64,000 nt of DNA from Heliopora coerulea (Eukaryota; Cnidaria; Anthozoa; Scleralcyonacea; Helioporidae). Location of the stretch: the NCBI GenBank assembly GCA_030142905.1, contig JASJOG010000050.1, positions 1,153,001 through 1,217,000 of the forward strand. Direction: 5' to 3'. Below are positions 10,430 through 22,657 of this stretch, one piece after another (the first letter of the stretch is position 1; the number at the start of each line of letters is the position of its first letter). The notes beneath the pieces are model-generated. The model searched no databases, was not told where the DNA came from, and worked only from the letters and a program-made list of their open reading frames with translations. Both the position numbers and the translations under genes were made by a program.

Positions 10430-12030
10430 AACTTGTTTAATCTATCCATTGAGACGAAAATGTTTCCAAATGATTGGAAGGTTATGCCAATATTTGCACT
10501 GTAAGTCTGGCGACCGCTGTGATTCAAATAACTATCAACCGCTTTCAGTTATTTCGGCTGTTGCGCGTGTTTTTGAACGGCTGATGTACGAGCCAATCGA
10601 TTAGTATCTTAGTGAACACAGTCTGATAAATTCACGTCAGTCTGGCTTTAGGTCTTTATATTCTACATTAGTGTCACTGCGATGTTAGACGTCACCAACT
10701 AGTGGTGTTTTAACATTGACAGAAAGATGGTAAATGAAGTCCAATTTTAAGATTTAAAAAAGCCCTTTGATACCGTTGACGTTAACATTCTTTTACTAAA
10801 ACAAGAATATTTTGGCCGAGATGAACAATGCATTGATTGGTTCAAATCTTATCTGGCTAATTGTACACAACAGTGCATAGTGATCGGCGTGTTATCTGAT
10901 ACTCGGCAAATTTCTTGTGGTGTTCCTCAGGGAACTATTCGGACCCCTTCTTTTCCTAATGTCTGTAAATGATATTTCAAATTGCATATCTTATGGAACT
11001 GCGCGAGCACATTCAGATGACACGAATTTAACATACTCTGGTTGTGATACTCCCGAAATTCAGTCAATGATGCATAAATATTTAGAGTGTATGACCGTCA
11101 ATGATATAAGAATAGAATACTGCGTAAACAGTAATAAATAAGGTAAAAAGTTAATAACTGCCGTAACTGATCTCAAAGAATATCAACGTTTCGAGCAAAG
11201 GCCATTCGTCAGGAAAGAAACGTGTTCTGAAATAGGACACGTTTCTATCCTGACGAAGGGCCTTTGCTCGAAACGTTGATATTCTTTGAGATCAGTTACG
11301 GCAGTTATCAGCCTTTTAACTTTTTTACCTTAATGTCTATTACTGGCTGGTATTTTGCCAACAAACTTACACTTAAAAACAAACCCTTGGCACAAGACAA
11401 AGGATTGCTACAGCCAGTTATAACGTTGACCTGTCAGTTAATGACGTTTCTCTCAAAAGGGTTCATGAAACCAAGTGTCTAGGCCTTAATGTTGATGAAA
11501 ACATGACCTGGAAATGTCATATTGATAGTATTAAAACCGAAGTTGTAAAAAGTTTAAATATTATTAAGAAGTTAAACCATTATTAAGTCAGGTGCATCTA
11601 GTTAATAAATATCAATCAATAGCAGAACCCTATTTTAATTACTTTTGTCTTGTATGGGATGGCATTGGTCAGTCGCTCACCATTAAACTTCAAAGACTAC
11701 AAAATCGAGCAGCTCACGTTTTAACTGGCGCATGCACCTTAGTGTGTGCGTACCAGTGATGCGTTTGCTGAACTAGGATAGAGTTCATTAGCACAGCTGC
11801 GACAGCGCCAAAAGACAATCATGATGTACAAGATACTAAATGGGCCTGCCCTTCTTAATCGTCTGGAATGTGTATCAAACATTTAGGCTGTGCATCTTAC
11901 AATTTACGAACATGCGATAAGAACCTTCAAAAACCTGGAATACTCTCCCAGATTCTTTGAAAGACCTACCTTTGCTTTCAATTTTCAAAAGAAAAATAAG
12001 AAACTCTACTTTCTTCATTGACAATATTTA
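10430..12030 (+). pseudogene. CR1/Jockey-like LINE reverse transcriptase, decayed
   Basis: Broken blocks in several frames appear in the right order. They are MFPNDWK (10460), FKKALDTVDVNILLLKQEYF with a CIDWFKSYL block (10760-10860), SCGVPQGT (10913), LFLMSVNDISNC (10950) and HSDDTNLTYSG where YADD is expected (11010). Then come CLGLNVDENMTWKCHIDSIK (11480) and LQRLQNRAAHVLTG (11690). Stops and frameshifts are many, and a palindromic MITE splits it at 11139-11333. The element is dead. Confidence 0.8.
11139..11333. mobile_element. Palindromic MITE nested in the LINE
   Basis: The arms TAAGGTAAAAAG and (C)TTTTTTACCTTA bound a nearly perfect inverted repeat. It includes CTGCCGTAACTGATCTCAAA, then GAATATCAACGTTTCGAGCA, and its mirror. 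The loop is only about 10 bp near 11230. A half copy occurs at about 17545-17640. LINE coding sequence continues on both sides, so it inserted into the LINE. Confidence 0.85.
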
Positions 12031-12192
12031 ATTCTACTAAACATATATATGGCTCCTTGGGAGACCAAATATTATTTTGTATTTAGTTTTGATAGTACTA
12101 TCGTGTTTAAATAAAAAAATGAGAAAAAAAAAGGCTATAAATGCGTGTTTTGGATCCGGAAAGGATGACAACAGCGCTTAGCTCTGAAACGT

Positions 12193-12193
12193 C

Positions 12194-12240
<47 letters not shown>
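12193..12240. repeat. (TA)n microsatellite
   Basis: About 48 bp of pure TA, directly after an ACAGCGCTTAGCTCTGAAAC motif. Confidence 0.9.
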
Positions 12241-12244
<4 letters not shown>

Positions 12245-12703
12245 GTCTGAAATTTGGGTCCGGTAATGCTCTAAAGTTATGCATAATCCATCATGTATTG
12301 CATTACCTTCATGACACCATTGCCAAGAACAGGAAACCTTATAGGTTTACCTTCGAATAAGAGTTGTCGAAGCAGGACCTTATTTCTATGACAGTTTCCT
12401 TTGGTTGACAATTAAGTATATTAAAAGGAATAAGGAGTACGACAGATACAAGGTCTTTCTCTAATTGACTTATGGTCTGTCGATTCGGCCTTCTATTACG
12501 CTTTTGGTACGTAGCTGTCGTCACGTTTCTTTTTGAAGTTCCTAAGTGAAAATAGACCCTGTATATGGACAATCATGATTACCTTTGATATTCCTGTTGA
12601 ATGTATTCAAATGAACCAGATAAATACGAATTTCTTCGGTTCATTTAAAGCGACCCCCAGCCCCTATGAAGGGATAGTCAAACAATTTCTTTTTCACATT
12701 TAG
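12241..12703. other. Upstream of the first recognised YOD1-like exon
   Basis: No recognisable gene. The start codon of the deubiquitinase must lie here or further left, because the exon at 12704 is preceded by an acceptor-like TTTCACATTTAG and an in-frame stop. I could not identify the starting exon. Confidence 0.4.
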
Positions 12704-14858
12704 GTACTTCGGTGTCAATTCCAAGGAGGAGGACGTCGTATTTTGAAAGGTTTAAGTGAAAGTTCGTTGGTGTTGGAACTTCAGGAAAAGATTTTCCATG
12801 TAACAAACGTACCATGCTACGCACAGAGAAGTGAGTATCGGTATCATGTTGATTATACTTTAAACATATCATCTAGTTTAGCATTTATTTAATATCAGTT
12901 ATTCTTGTGGGGTTTTTGGCTTTAGGGGTTTGGGAAAGGCCATCCACTTCCACTTGCCGTGCCACTAACCCATAACACCACCACGTGCTCAGGCTATTAC
13001 TAGAGTTATGAGTTCTTTAGAAAGGAAATATCAAATCGTTATTTTTAAGTGTCGAGTGAAAGGAATACAGTCTGTGCAAAAACCTAGTGGCAATATTTTA
13101 GCGAAAAAGCGAGGAATAACTAGTTTCTATAACGATCATCTCAACAGAAGTATTCACCACGTACTGTGCTTTGTTCTTCGGGTGTTTTTGTTCTGGCACT
13201 GTATATACGTGACACATGGCCTATTGGTATTAAACTGATAAGACTTTTTGTCTCATGAAATTATTACGAGAACGTTTGACTGCCCCATAACAGAAATGTA
13301 AAATTTTCTTTGTCACATATAGTTTTTGTGTTTCAGCAAGATTAGTCCGAATTCAGAAATTCTTTACCGCTACGGAACTTACGAAATTTATAAATGTCAT
13401 GTTCCAGACCGGCTATTTACTTAAGGCTTTCCTTACGTATGATAATCAATGGCATCTCTTGTGTTGAAAGATTATCATCTAACGATATACTTTCGTTTAA
13501 ACAGTCAGCTTCAAATTTCACTGGATAAAACCGTTTTGAATCCTGTCAGGGTCCCTCAGAAAGTTCGAATTTCTTCAGCAGCATGGTTAAATTTTTGGAT
13601 AAATTTTCACTAATACAGAATTCAACTCACTACCGTTTGAGAAACCGGGCCCAGGTAGCTGTCTAATCCATTCAATAAAAATAACTTCAAGAAGAATGGA
13701 CAAGGTTTTGACATCTCTGTGTTTAAAGTAACATTATGGTCATTATGATTCTTTTTGAAGTTACAGCTGTTGTGAATTTAAAATCTAACAATTGTTATAA
13801 AGCAGGAGTTCCGCTGGAGATGACACTAGCTGCCATTGGTTGAATAGTGATCCCGTAGCAAGATCTAAATCTAAATGTACCCCTCGCGGGATACAATTCT
13901 AAAATTGTTGCCCGAGCGGGCTACAACAGCACGTGAAACAGTATAGCGTTAGCACGTGATTAAAGCGGGTCGCATGAATTCCGGCGATAAATAGCACACG
14001 TTCTAGTAGCAGATAAATGTTTGTTTCATACAAAGACCCAATTTTTGCATTCTTCCCACGATGAAGTACGGGATCTTATAGAGGGAAAAGATTCAGCAAA
14101 TACACAAAAGGCTACCAAAAGTGTTGTTGCAACCAGTGGAGAAGCCAAGGGGGGTGGGTGGGTCGTGGGGTTCAACCCCTACAACCACAACGCACCTAAG
14201 TATTCAGTTTCAATAAGGAGTTTATTACCGTCACAAGACAATATCACAAACTGGCCAGCTTTGATTTGCGACCTTGAAACCACTTTCAATGTCGCCATAA
14301 ATTCTTGATACCAGCCATCGAAAAGATAATCACTGACGAATGTCGATTGTCTGACAAAGCGCGCTTTGCAGGCCATTGAGAATAGTCCGTGCCAGAACCA
14401 GCCGACCGTGATGCTCTTACTCTGTATCACTGACAATTTAGTGAGCATTACTATTAACTTTTTTACAGATAAGAACATCACCAGAATTACCATTCTTTTT
14501 CTGCAGCAAAATTTCTCTCTGATCGTGTTAGATGGCGCTATCGTCAATATGCATATATCCGTGAATGACCCCAAGAGACTCATATGTTCAGTTCTTCTTT
14601 ACTAAGCCTAAAGTTGGCATTTTTAACCTACATCAACGTTTCAAACCATTTATTTTTGCACTTCATGTCGACTAAAATACCCAAATACGAAATACGGAAA
14701 TTAACCTTTGTTAAAAGACAAAACATATTCCGAAAAACAGCGTGATCTTTGTAAACTCAAGATTCGAGTTATATAAGAGACGAAAGTGAAATGGTAATAT
14801 TTCGATTTTATTTCAAAATCATCTTCAGACCAAGTGACTTTACATAAACATACCTAGG

Positions 14859-14899
<41 letters not shown>

Positions 14900-14922
14900 A
14901 TAATACTTCTTCCAAGTGAATC

Positions 14923-14968
<46 letters not shown>

Positions 14969-15098
14969 GAACCGTGATGACATCATCGGTGACGAAGAAG
15001 AACGCCTACCTGGCTATATTTACATGTCAAAGGTTAATAAGAGGTAGGCGTTCTTCGTCACCGATGATGTCATCACGGTTCATGTATATATATATATA

Positions 15099-15145
<47 letters not shown>

Positions 15146-18100
15146 CCTAGGTATGTTTATGTAAAATCACTTGGTCTGAAGATGATTTTGAAATAAAATC
15201 GAAATATTACCATTTCACTTTCATCTCTTATATAACTCGAATCTTGTGTTTACAAGATGACACTGGTTTTCGGAATATGTTTTGTCTTTTACTTTTTGAA
15301 ACTGTCGGCTGGTCGTGGATTTTAACCTTTGTTGACACCCAGACTTTCAAGTTAAACCCTGGTAAAACCAAATTAAACCCTGCTTTTTGAAGTTCAGTAA
15401 AATACATGGAGGCTGAAGCCCCCCAAATTGACTTTATTTAAGAAGATAGTACATTATTTGGCGTGTGGAAAATTTTTAGTGGCAAAAGCACTTCGACATT
15501 GAACCCCCTGCCAAGAAAAATTCCTGGCTACGCGTATGGTTGCAACACTTTTTGATTTCGTATGGAGGTTTTGTACAGAAGAATCGCCGCCGAAAAACCT
15601 TGAGAAACTATCGAGGTCGGAGTTAACTCGTTTTCTTTTTTTCTTGTCTTTTGTCGCTATATAAAAAACACTTAATGTCTTGTCCCTCGGGAAACAGTTA
15701 GTTTCGGGGAAAACAAAACTAACGTTTTCCCTCGGGAAAACAAAACATTTTCCCTCTGGGCCAGACATTAAGTGTGTATTATTCATCGAAGTGGAGGTAA
15801 GTATCTACACTATTCACCGACATTAAGGCGAATAATTGTTTTAGCATATACTTCACATAATTGTTTTTTCATTCATAATTTTTAACAGTTTCAAAAAAAT
15901 TTACCTTTACTGAACATCTACTTGTCGTTCACTCGTCCTTTGTGAACAAATTATCTCGAAACACATCCTGAGTGAATTCATCGCTGAAAATTAAAAGAAA
16001 TACATATCTCTGAATACGTTAAAATCAAACTTCGATACTTTTTTGGTATTGTCTTACCCGGCGGCTTCGTTTATTAAAGATAATTTTCTTCTTCCGTAAC
16101 TGAAACAAAATGGGAAGCCATCTTGTTTTGCTCGGAGGTGTATAGTACAGGGTATTTCGAGATAGAGCAACCAATTAGATTGAGCCAAAAACACTATTCG
16201 CCAGCGATGTGTATGCTAAAATGCTATATACTCAGTGATGGAGATGTTAGTGGATTCTCTATTGACTCTGGTATTTACATCGTAACTGTTTGTTCAAAAT
16301 TTCCTCCAACATCAACCTTTTAATTTGGCAAACTCTAGTATTGCTAGGTTTTCCTCCCAAAGAGTTGAATGTTCGCGATGCCAAAGTACAGTTGTCTAGT
16401 ATCGGCATCAAATCTGGAGATACTTTGATAGTGGAAAAACGCAAACAAGGTGTACCACTGACGGATCAAGTTAATGAAGTCCCGCATAAGTTAATGAGAA
16501 AGTAAGTTAAACAATTGTACATTATATATTTACATAATATATATACAACAGATAAACCCAAAAATTTCAACCGAAGAAGTTATGTTCATGAGTCATGAGA
16601 ATCGTCATTGGCGACGTTCATCGGGGATCGTGTGTACTGCGTAGGGCACTAACTAGAGGCGACTTTCTTCATCCTTGTAAGTAAGGTTCGAGGAAATACT
16701 GTAAGATTGAGTAATTTACTAATAATTAATGACATTTTTGTTATTTTGACCGTGAAACTCTCAATCCTTAACGACAGAATCATGGTGAAAGCAAGGATAA
16801 AAGTCGTCAAGGCACTTTTAGGATGCAAAGATTAATGCCGAAATGCCTAGGTTTTTTTATTACTTGAGACCAAACACTTGGCTGATCAGATAAACTTTTT
16901 CGTAAATTGTTAGAATAAATATTAGACCTAGCTCAAAACTCGAAATAAGGTATGATCAAGTAAAGTAATATTATATTTTGTGAAGTAAAGTTTCGTTGAA
17001 TCGTGCATTATAACCAGAATATTGATAAGATAAGACAGTTTACAATGAATCCATGTTTAATGTATAACGAAAACCATTATATGACCTGAGATTTACTGTG
17101 ACGAGCTTTCGATTTTCATGCAATTTACAGCCTTCAACGGGTTGAACATGACTCGTAAAAACTCTTTTTAAGCTCAATACAATATATCTTCGTGAATATA
17201 TTGTGTTTTTTCAAGTCATTTTTAACCCTTTGAAGGCTGTAGATTGACAACCGAAAACTCTTTACAATACATTTTTGGTCATGGAACATTTTTTAAGTAT
17301 ATTGGTTAGATAATTATGCTTAAATCTGATAGCGTTTCTGACATTTTTTCTAATAAGTCGATAGTTGAAAAGTATTATCTTTCACGAAGTTACGCAGACA
17401 AAGGTTGTTCCTTGGAAATAGAAAAATTCTTGATAGTACACTACAGTGGAACCCGTTTAATACGGACATCGAAGGGACAAGGAAAGTGTCCATATTAACA
17501 GGGTTCGCAGAATGACATGATTAATTGAATAAAAAGATGTTCGAACTCGTTTCTTTCCTGACGAAGGGCCTGTGCTCGAAACGTTGATATTCTTTGAGAT
17601 CATTACGGCAGTCATCGACTATTTAACTTTTTACCTTATTACATTTCATTTGATTTAAGTTGATTTTTACATCTTCTTCAGTAATATTTTCAAAATTGAA
17701 TATGACAGATCTCGTAATTAGGCAGTTCGGTGGATTAATATCATTATTTCGAATGACCTTAAATAGACTTGAACCATTAGTGGAAAAGTAGTGATTAAAA
17801 ACCTCAGTAATGTTTTAATCTCCAGTTATGGTACTAACTCATTTACCATTTTCCAGCATTCCTTACTAATGTTTGCATTTATATATTCTTTGTTGTTATG
17901 ATTAGACTTAGGGTTTGGTTTTTTGGGTGGTTTTTTTTTTGTTTTGTTTTTTGTTTTATTTAGCAGGTTAAATTACTTCTGCTCTTTTTTGTAGGCGTCA
18001 TGAAAAATGTGAAAACGTAATCTTATATAGCTTTCCTTTTTAAGTAACCTCCTTGGTAACTTATGTGTGACTTTTTAATCTCATCTGTTAACCAGGGTTT

Positions 18101-21100
18101 ATACATACTTCAAGCTTTACTGTGCCAAATCAGGGGATGTAAATAAACAACGTTCGAAAATATGCTACAGTACTTCTCAAACTCATTAATAATTCATGAT
18201 CTAATTAACCAACCAGACGAACATATTTGGTCATGTGCATGTGTTTTGAAACCCGGTAAAGGTCGCGTAAACTGAATTCATAATTAAGAAATCAGATAAT
18301 AAACGGCTCTGACTTAGAACCGTTTATTACCACATTTCTTAATTATTAAATCAAAATAGACGATTGAGAAGCTATGTCATAAACTCGTGTCTCGTGTTTT
18401 ACCAGGGGTTACAAAGACTCGAGAACAAAAAGCACTCGGCCTACCGCCTCGTGATTTTCAATGTTCTCTCGCGTTTGTAAAACATTCGAGAACAACAAAA
18501 ATCTCTCGGCCTACGGCCTCGTGATTTTCATTATCCTCTCATGTTTTACAAACACTCGAGAACAATCAAAATCACTCGGTTCACGGCCTCGTGATTTTCA
18601 TTGTTCTCTCGTGTTTGTAACCCCTGGTAAAACACTCACACTCGTTTATGAAATATTACTTCATTGGTCCCATGCTAAATTAAGGTCTGTTGATTTACTA
18701 ACGTTTTAAGTGCTTTCTTTAGATCATTTTCAAAATTTGTTGCATTTAAGTGCTTAAATAGCCTAGTCTCACATTATTCTGGCTTTTCCTTCGGAATGCA
18801 TACTTTGACACCCATGAACGAGGCTACGATCACTAATTCCCAACTCTATTCTCCGGCATCCAAAGTTTTATTGTCATCATGTACGTTAATGTGACATCAG
18901 TTGAGGATTCAGATGTATTTGTAACCCTGTTTGGGCATTTGATATTTGCTGGAGTTGTTAAAATATCCATCAGATCTTTTAAATCTACAGTTATTTCCGC
19001 ATTATTTTCTGACGTTTGGTCATTTATCAGCATATATTCGAGAAATTTCTAGTCCCATGTAGTATGCACTTGTAGTGAATGCCACTATAAGTGAAGTAAA
19101 TTATTTAGGCGCCAAATGAAATTTATTTTAGCAGTGCGTTATTGCTAAGGCAATTATATCTATGTAATTTCGTCTATGATAGTCTATGTAAACTAGCCGG
19201 CCAAATCTCTGCGTAGACAACGAGTTGATGTCCCAAAAATTATTTGAATTGTCTTTACATTTTAATAATCTCAAATAAATGTATACCGCTGCAACCCAAT
19301 GCACGACATCGTAAGCTTATTTTTTCCATTTTCCAAATGGTTGTATCTTAAATTAATCTTTCCAGCAACATATCGCGTTTTTCCAGCAACATATCACTTG
19401 TCGAGTCTTCATAGCATTATTTTTGCAACCTTGTATATTAGATATGAGACATTAAAACTGGTATTATCATATGTCATTACATTTCCCTATTTAGTCTGAA
19501 AAAGTAGTACTAATTGCTGATCTAGATTTGCAGTATAAGTAAATATCCAGTCAATTATTGAAATGATGCCTTTAAATATCGCAAGGCTTATGAATTTGCT
19601 AGTTAAAGTCGATACTTATGTTCAGATGTTTTATTCATCTGGTCAACATGATGAAAAGTACAATGATTTTGACTTATTTATTTTATTTTATTTTATTTTA
19701 TGTCATTTTATATTATTTTATTTTATGAAACAAAATTTCCACAGTAGTTTCCTGTTCAAGTAGCTTAAACCGATCAAAATAAAATCCATGCTCAAATCAA
19801 ACGAGTTACGCCCTTTTGAGACAAGATAATTTTTTTCACTTAGGATAAAGTACAACAGGACAATAATTCATAAAGTAATTACTTAGTCTATTTGTCAATA
19901 ATGTACAACAAACCAAAATTTTTCTTGCATCTAGATAATCAGTTTCAGTAGCGTTCACTGCATGTGCAACTGTACTTCCACTCATAAGTGGGCAATAAGG
20001 ATCAACTGTTCTACAAACATATACGGATAAACGACCACAAAAAATAGACATTGAACCAGCGGCTTCTCAAAGTCTTCAAATGTACTCGTCCAAATACAGT
20101 ACTAGTAAAGAGAAGTCTTGTAGTTTTTATTAACACCTTTGTTAGTGAGCAATTTCTTACTTGACGATTTCAAAATTGCGAAAGTCCCAGTTGGTCCCGA
20201 TGGGCTCCTAAGAATATATGATTCTGACACTCGAAAATTTGCTTCATTAAATTTGGTTGGCTTGCGTCAGTTAGTTGGTCGGTCAGTTGCGTTGAGTTGG
20301 CTTTTTAACCCTTTCAAGTCCGAGACGTCTCTCCTTGACGAGTAAAATCGTCTGACGTTAGCCAGAGTAAACAGGAACTCTCAAATATTCAAACATCTAA
20401 AGACCTCATAATTGTTGAAACTTCTATAATTCTACTTGCTTCAAAATTTTGGACATTGCCTCAACCAAATACCAACTTAAATTAAAAGAAGGATACTACA
20501 TTCAACATAAAGCGGAACTTAATAAACAACAGGATCATCTTATCTTAAACTTATCTTTATAATCTCTGTTAATAAATTACCATCACCCCATACAATAGTA
20601 ATGCAATTTTAATCTGTATTAGTTTGAAATACATTACGCTGTAGCTGACACAAACCACTTCAGTGTCGTCAGGTATAATTCAACTGTTATTATAACGAAC
20701 TTACTTTAAATTGCCTGACGAAAGAATAAGCACATTCCGAAACATGTTGGAAATAAAATTTTCGATCAAAATTATGGTGTTAATTATCAAAATATTATGC
20801 CAATTCCTATTTCAAAGACCTTTCAGTGCAGAATCGTATGAATCTAGCAAGTGATCTTTCTCTTTCCCGCAAAAGAACTCCTATAATCTTCCGATTCAAA
20901 AATCTGAAAGAGAACAAATCAAGTATAGCCACCACTGTTCACCAAAAAAGAGAAACTAATGTGTCGTTTCTTGCGTTCGTTTAGTTTTGTTAGTCGGGAC
21001 GTGGTTGATGGAATGATAGGAACTCCCTCTCATGAACCCTCCCTGGAATTGTAACACAGATCTTTTCATGCTTTGACAAATGTTCCCATTATCCTTGACT

Positions 21101-22607
21101 TTTTAATTTGGGTTCCTTCTAAGAAGATTTTTGTGAGCTTTTAGGGCGAGGTCCTTTTGTTTCGGTTTTTCTTTCTTTTTTTCCTGATTTTTTGAATTTA
21201 TGTCTAGAATTGTACCGGCTGACAATTCCTGTTTATTCTCCAGTATTAGGTAAGCATTCTTTGTGTAACTGCTGCAAATGTCTTTTGTCAGTCTGCTCTA
21301 AAACTCTAGTCATTGATAAAGGTTTTATTACTTTGAAGCTTTGTCATGCTAGGTGACACATCGTCCTCTGGGGAACTACGCAAACTAGTCGTAAACGCTG
21401 TTTCTCAGGATCCGATAACCTTCAATGACAGTTTTCTTGGCAAACCAAATGAAGAATACTGCAGCTGGATTGCCGATTCAGAACGATGGGGTGGTAAGTT
21501 TCGAAATAAGCAATTTTGTTTTATTTTTTTATTTTTTTTACTTACTAACCGAGTCCAACTTGTATATGGGGAACGTATTTTCTAAAGAATCTTGTACAGG
21601 AATTTAAAACTGAGAAGGTAGTTTCCTTTTACTTTTCTTTACCTTTTTCCTTTCCTTCCTTCTATTTTCTTCCATTGTCTTTTCTTGTATTGTCTTTTCT
21701 TTCTCTTGATTTCTTATCTCTTTATTCTTTTCCTTTCTATTTCATTTCTATTCTTTTTCTTCCCTTCCTTTTTCCTCTACGTTTTCCTTTTTCCTTTCCA
21801 TTTCCTTTTGGTTTTCTTGTTTCCTTTCCTTCTTTTTTTTTTCTTTTGTTTCCTCTTCTTTTCTTTTCCTTTAAATTCTCTACTTTTCTTTCCGTTTTTT
21901 AAATTTCCTTTCCATTTTCTTTTATTTTCATTTTTCTATTCTGCTTCTTTCTCTTTTCATTTTATTCCAGTTTTTCTTTACTTTTTGTTTTCTTTTCTCC
22001 CTCTTTTCTTTCCTTTTTTCGTTTTCCTTTCATTGCTTTTTACTTCTTTTCACATTTTCTCTTACTTTCTTTTATTTTTTATTTCCTTTCTTTTTTGGTT
22101 TATTTTACTTTAAATTTTATTTTTCCCCTTTTTTTGATAGCAAAAGTTTGTACACGATGCGTAATTTACTCACTTTGACAAATTCAAATGATCTAATTTT
22201 ACAACCTTGTGCCCAGGGTCTTTGTTCCAATCCCGTGGAGTGAAGATAAGGCCCTGGGTACGAAGTTGCTATTTTTTCTTTTGAATACACCTAAGCTGTG
22301 TAATTCTATCCTTCAAGGTGTGTAACTTTGCACCCCTCGGTATAGTGTAGGGTTCAAAACTACTCTACGCGGTGTCTTACTTGAAACGTCCGGGACCTGG
22401 AGACTAAAACATGAAGAACGTTCGAGTCCAAATACGTAATGAGACGTAATTGAAACGTAAACTCAAGATATATGAGTCAAAACCAAGCCAACTTGCATGA
22501 TATGGATGCGATATTTTGACTTGTTGTCACTGAAGTTTTGCTAAATCAATTTATCGTGCGTTCGACTCATATCTTCAGTTTTCGAGTTGTACTTCGGTTT
22601 GTGTCTT

Positions 22608-22657
<50 letters not shown>

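Larger units (their letters stand above)
12831..16338. other. YOD1-like intron with transposon remnants
   Basis: Intron by the joined frame. It contains a possible tyrosine-recombinase fragment (14021-14130), the large nested palindromic MITE (14665-15300) and a short foldback at 15670-15776. The rest shows nothing recognisable. The 66-codon open frame at 16123-16323 starts with TTG and is out of frame with the neighbouring exons. Confidence 0.6.
16502..21207. other. YOD1-like intron, repeat-rich
   Basis: Intron between the UBX-like and first OTU exons. It holds an inverted repeat (17103-17260), a pogo-like remnant (17445-17510), a half MITE (17545-17640), the foldback at 18378-18650, short TTTTA repeats (19670-19725) and a diverged repeat at 20640-20790. 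The open frame at 20139-20345 has no family similarity I recognise and is not needed by the gene. Confidence 0.6.

Noticed and set aside
14179..14583. 134-codon minus-strand frame as a gene
   Set aside because: No family motif, no start or splice context, and it lies inside an intron with repeat remnants.
16123..16323. 66-codon frame as the N-terminus of the YOD1-like gene
   Set aside because: It begins at TTG and is in the wrong frame; the true UBX-like N-terminus is the exon at 12704-12830, which joins in phase at 16339.
18416..18613. CRISPR-like array (three near-identical units)
   Set aside because: There are no unique spacers: the units are contiguous hairpins bounded by inverted repeats, and the host is a eukaryote.
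20139..20345. 68-codon frame as an extra YOD1-like exon
   Set aside because: The flanking exons join in phase without it and its sequence does not fit the UBX-to-OTU linker.
21675..22113. 142-codon hydrophobic frame looking like a multipass membrane protein
   Set aside because: It is encoded by a pyrimidine-only tract, which always reads as Phe/Leu/Ser.
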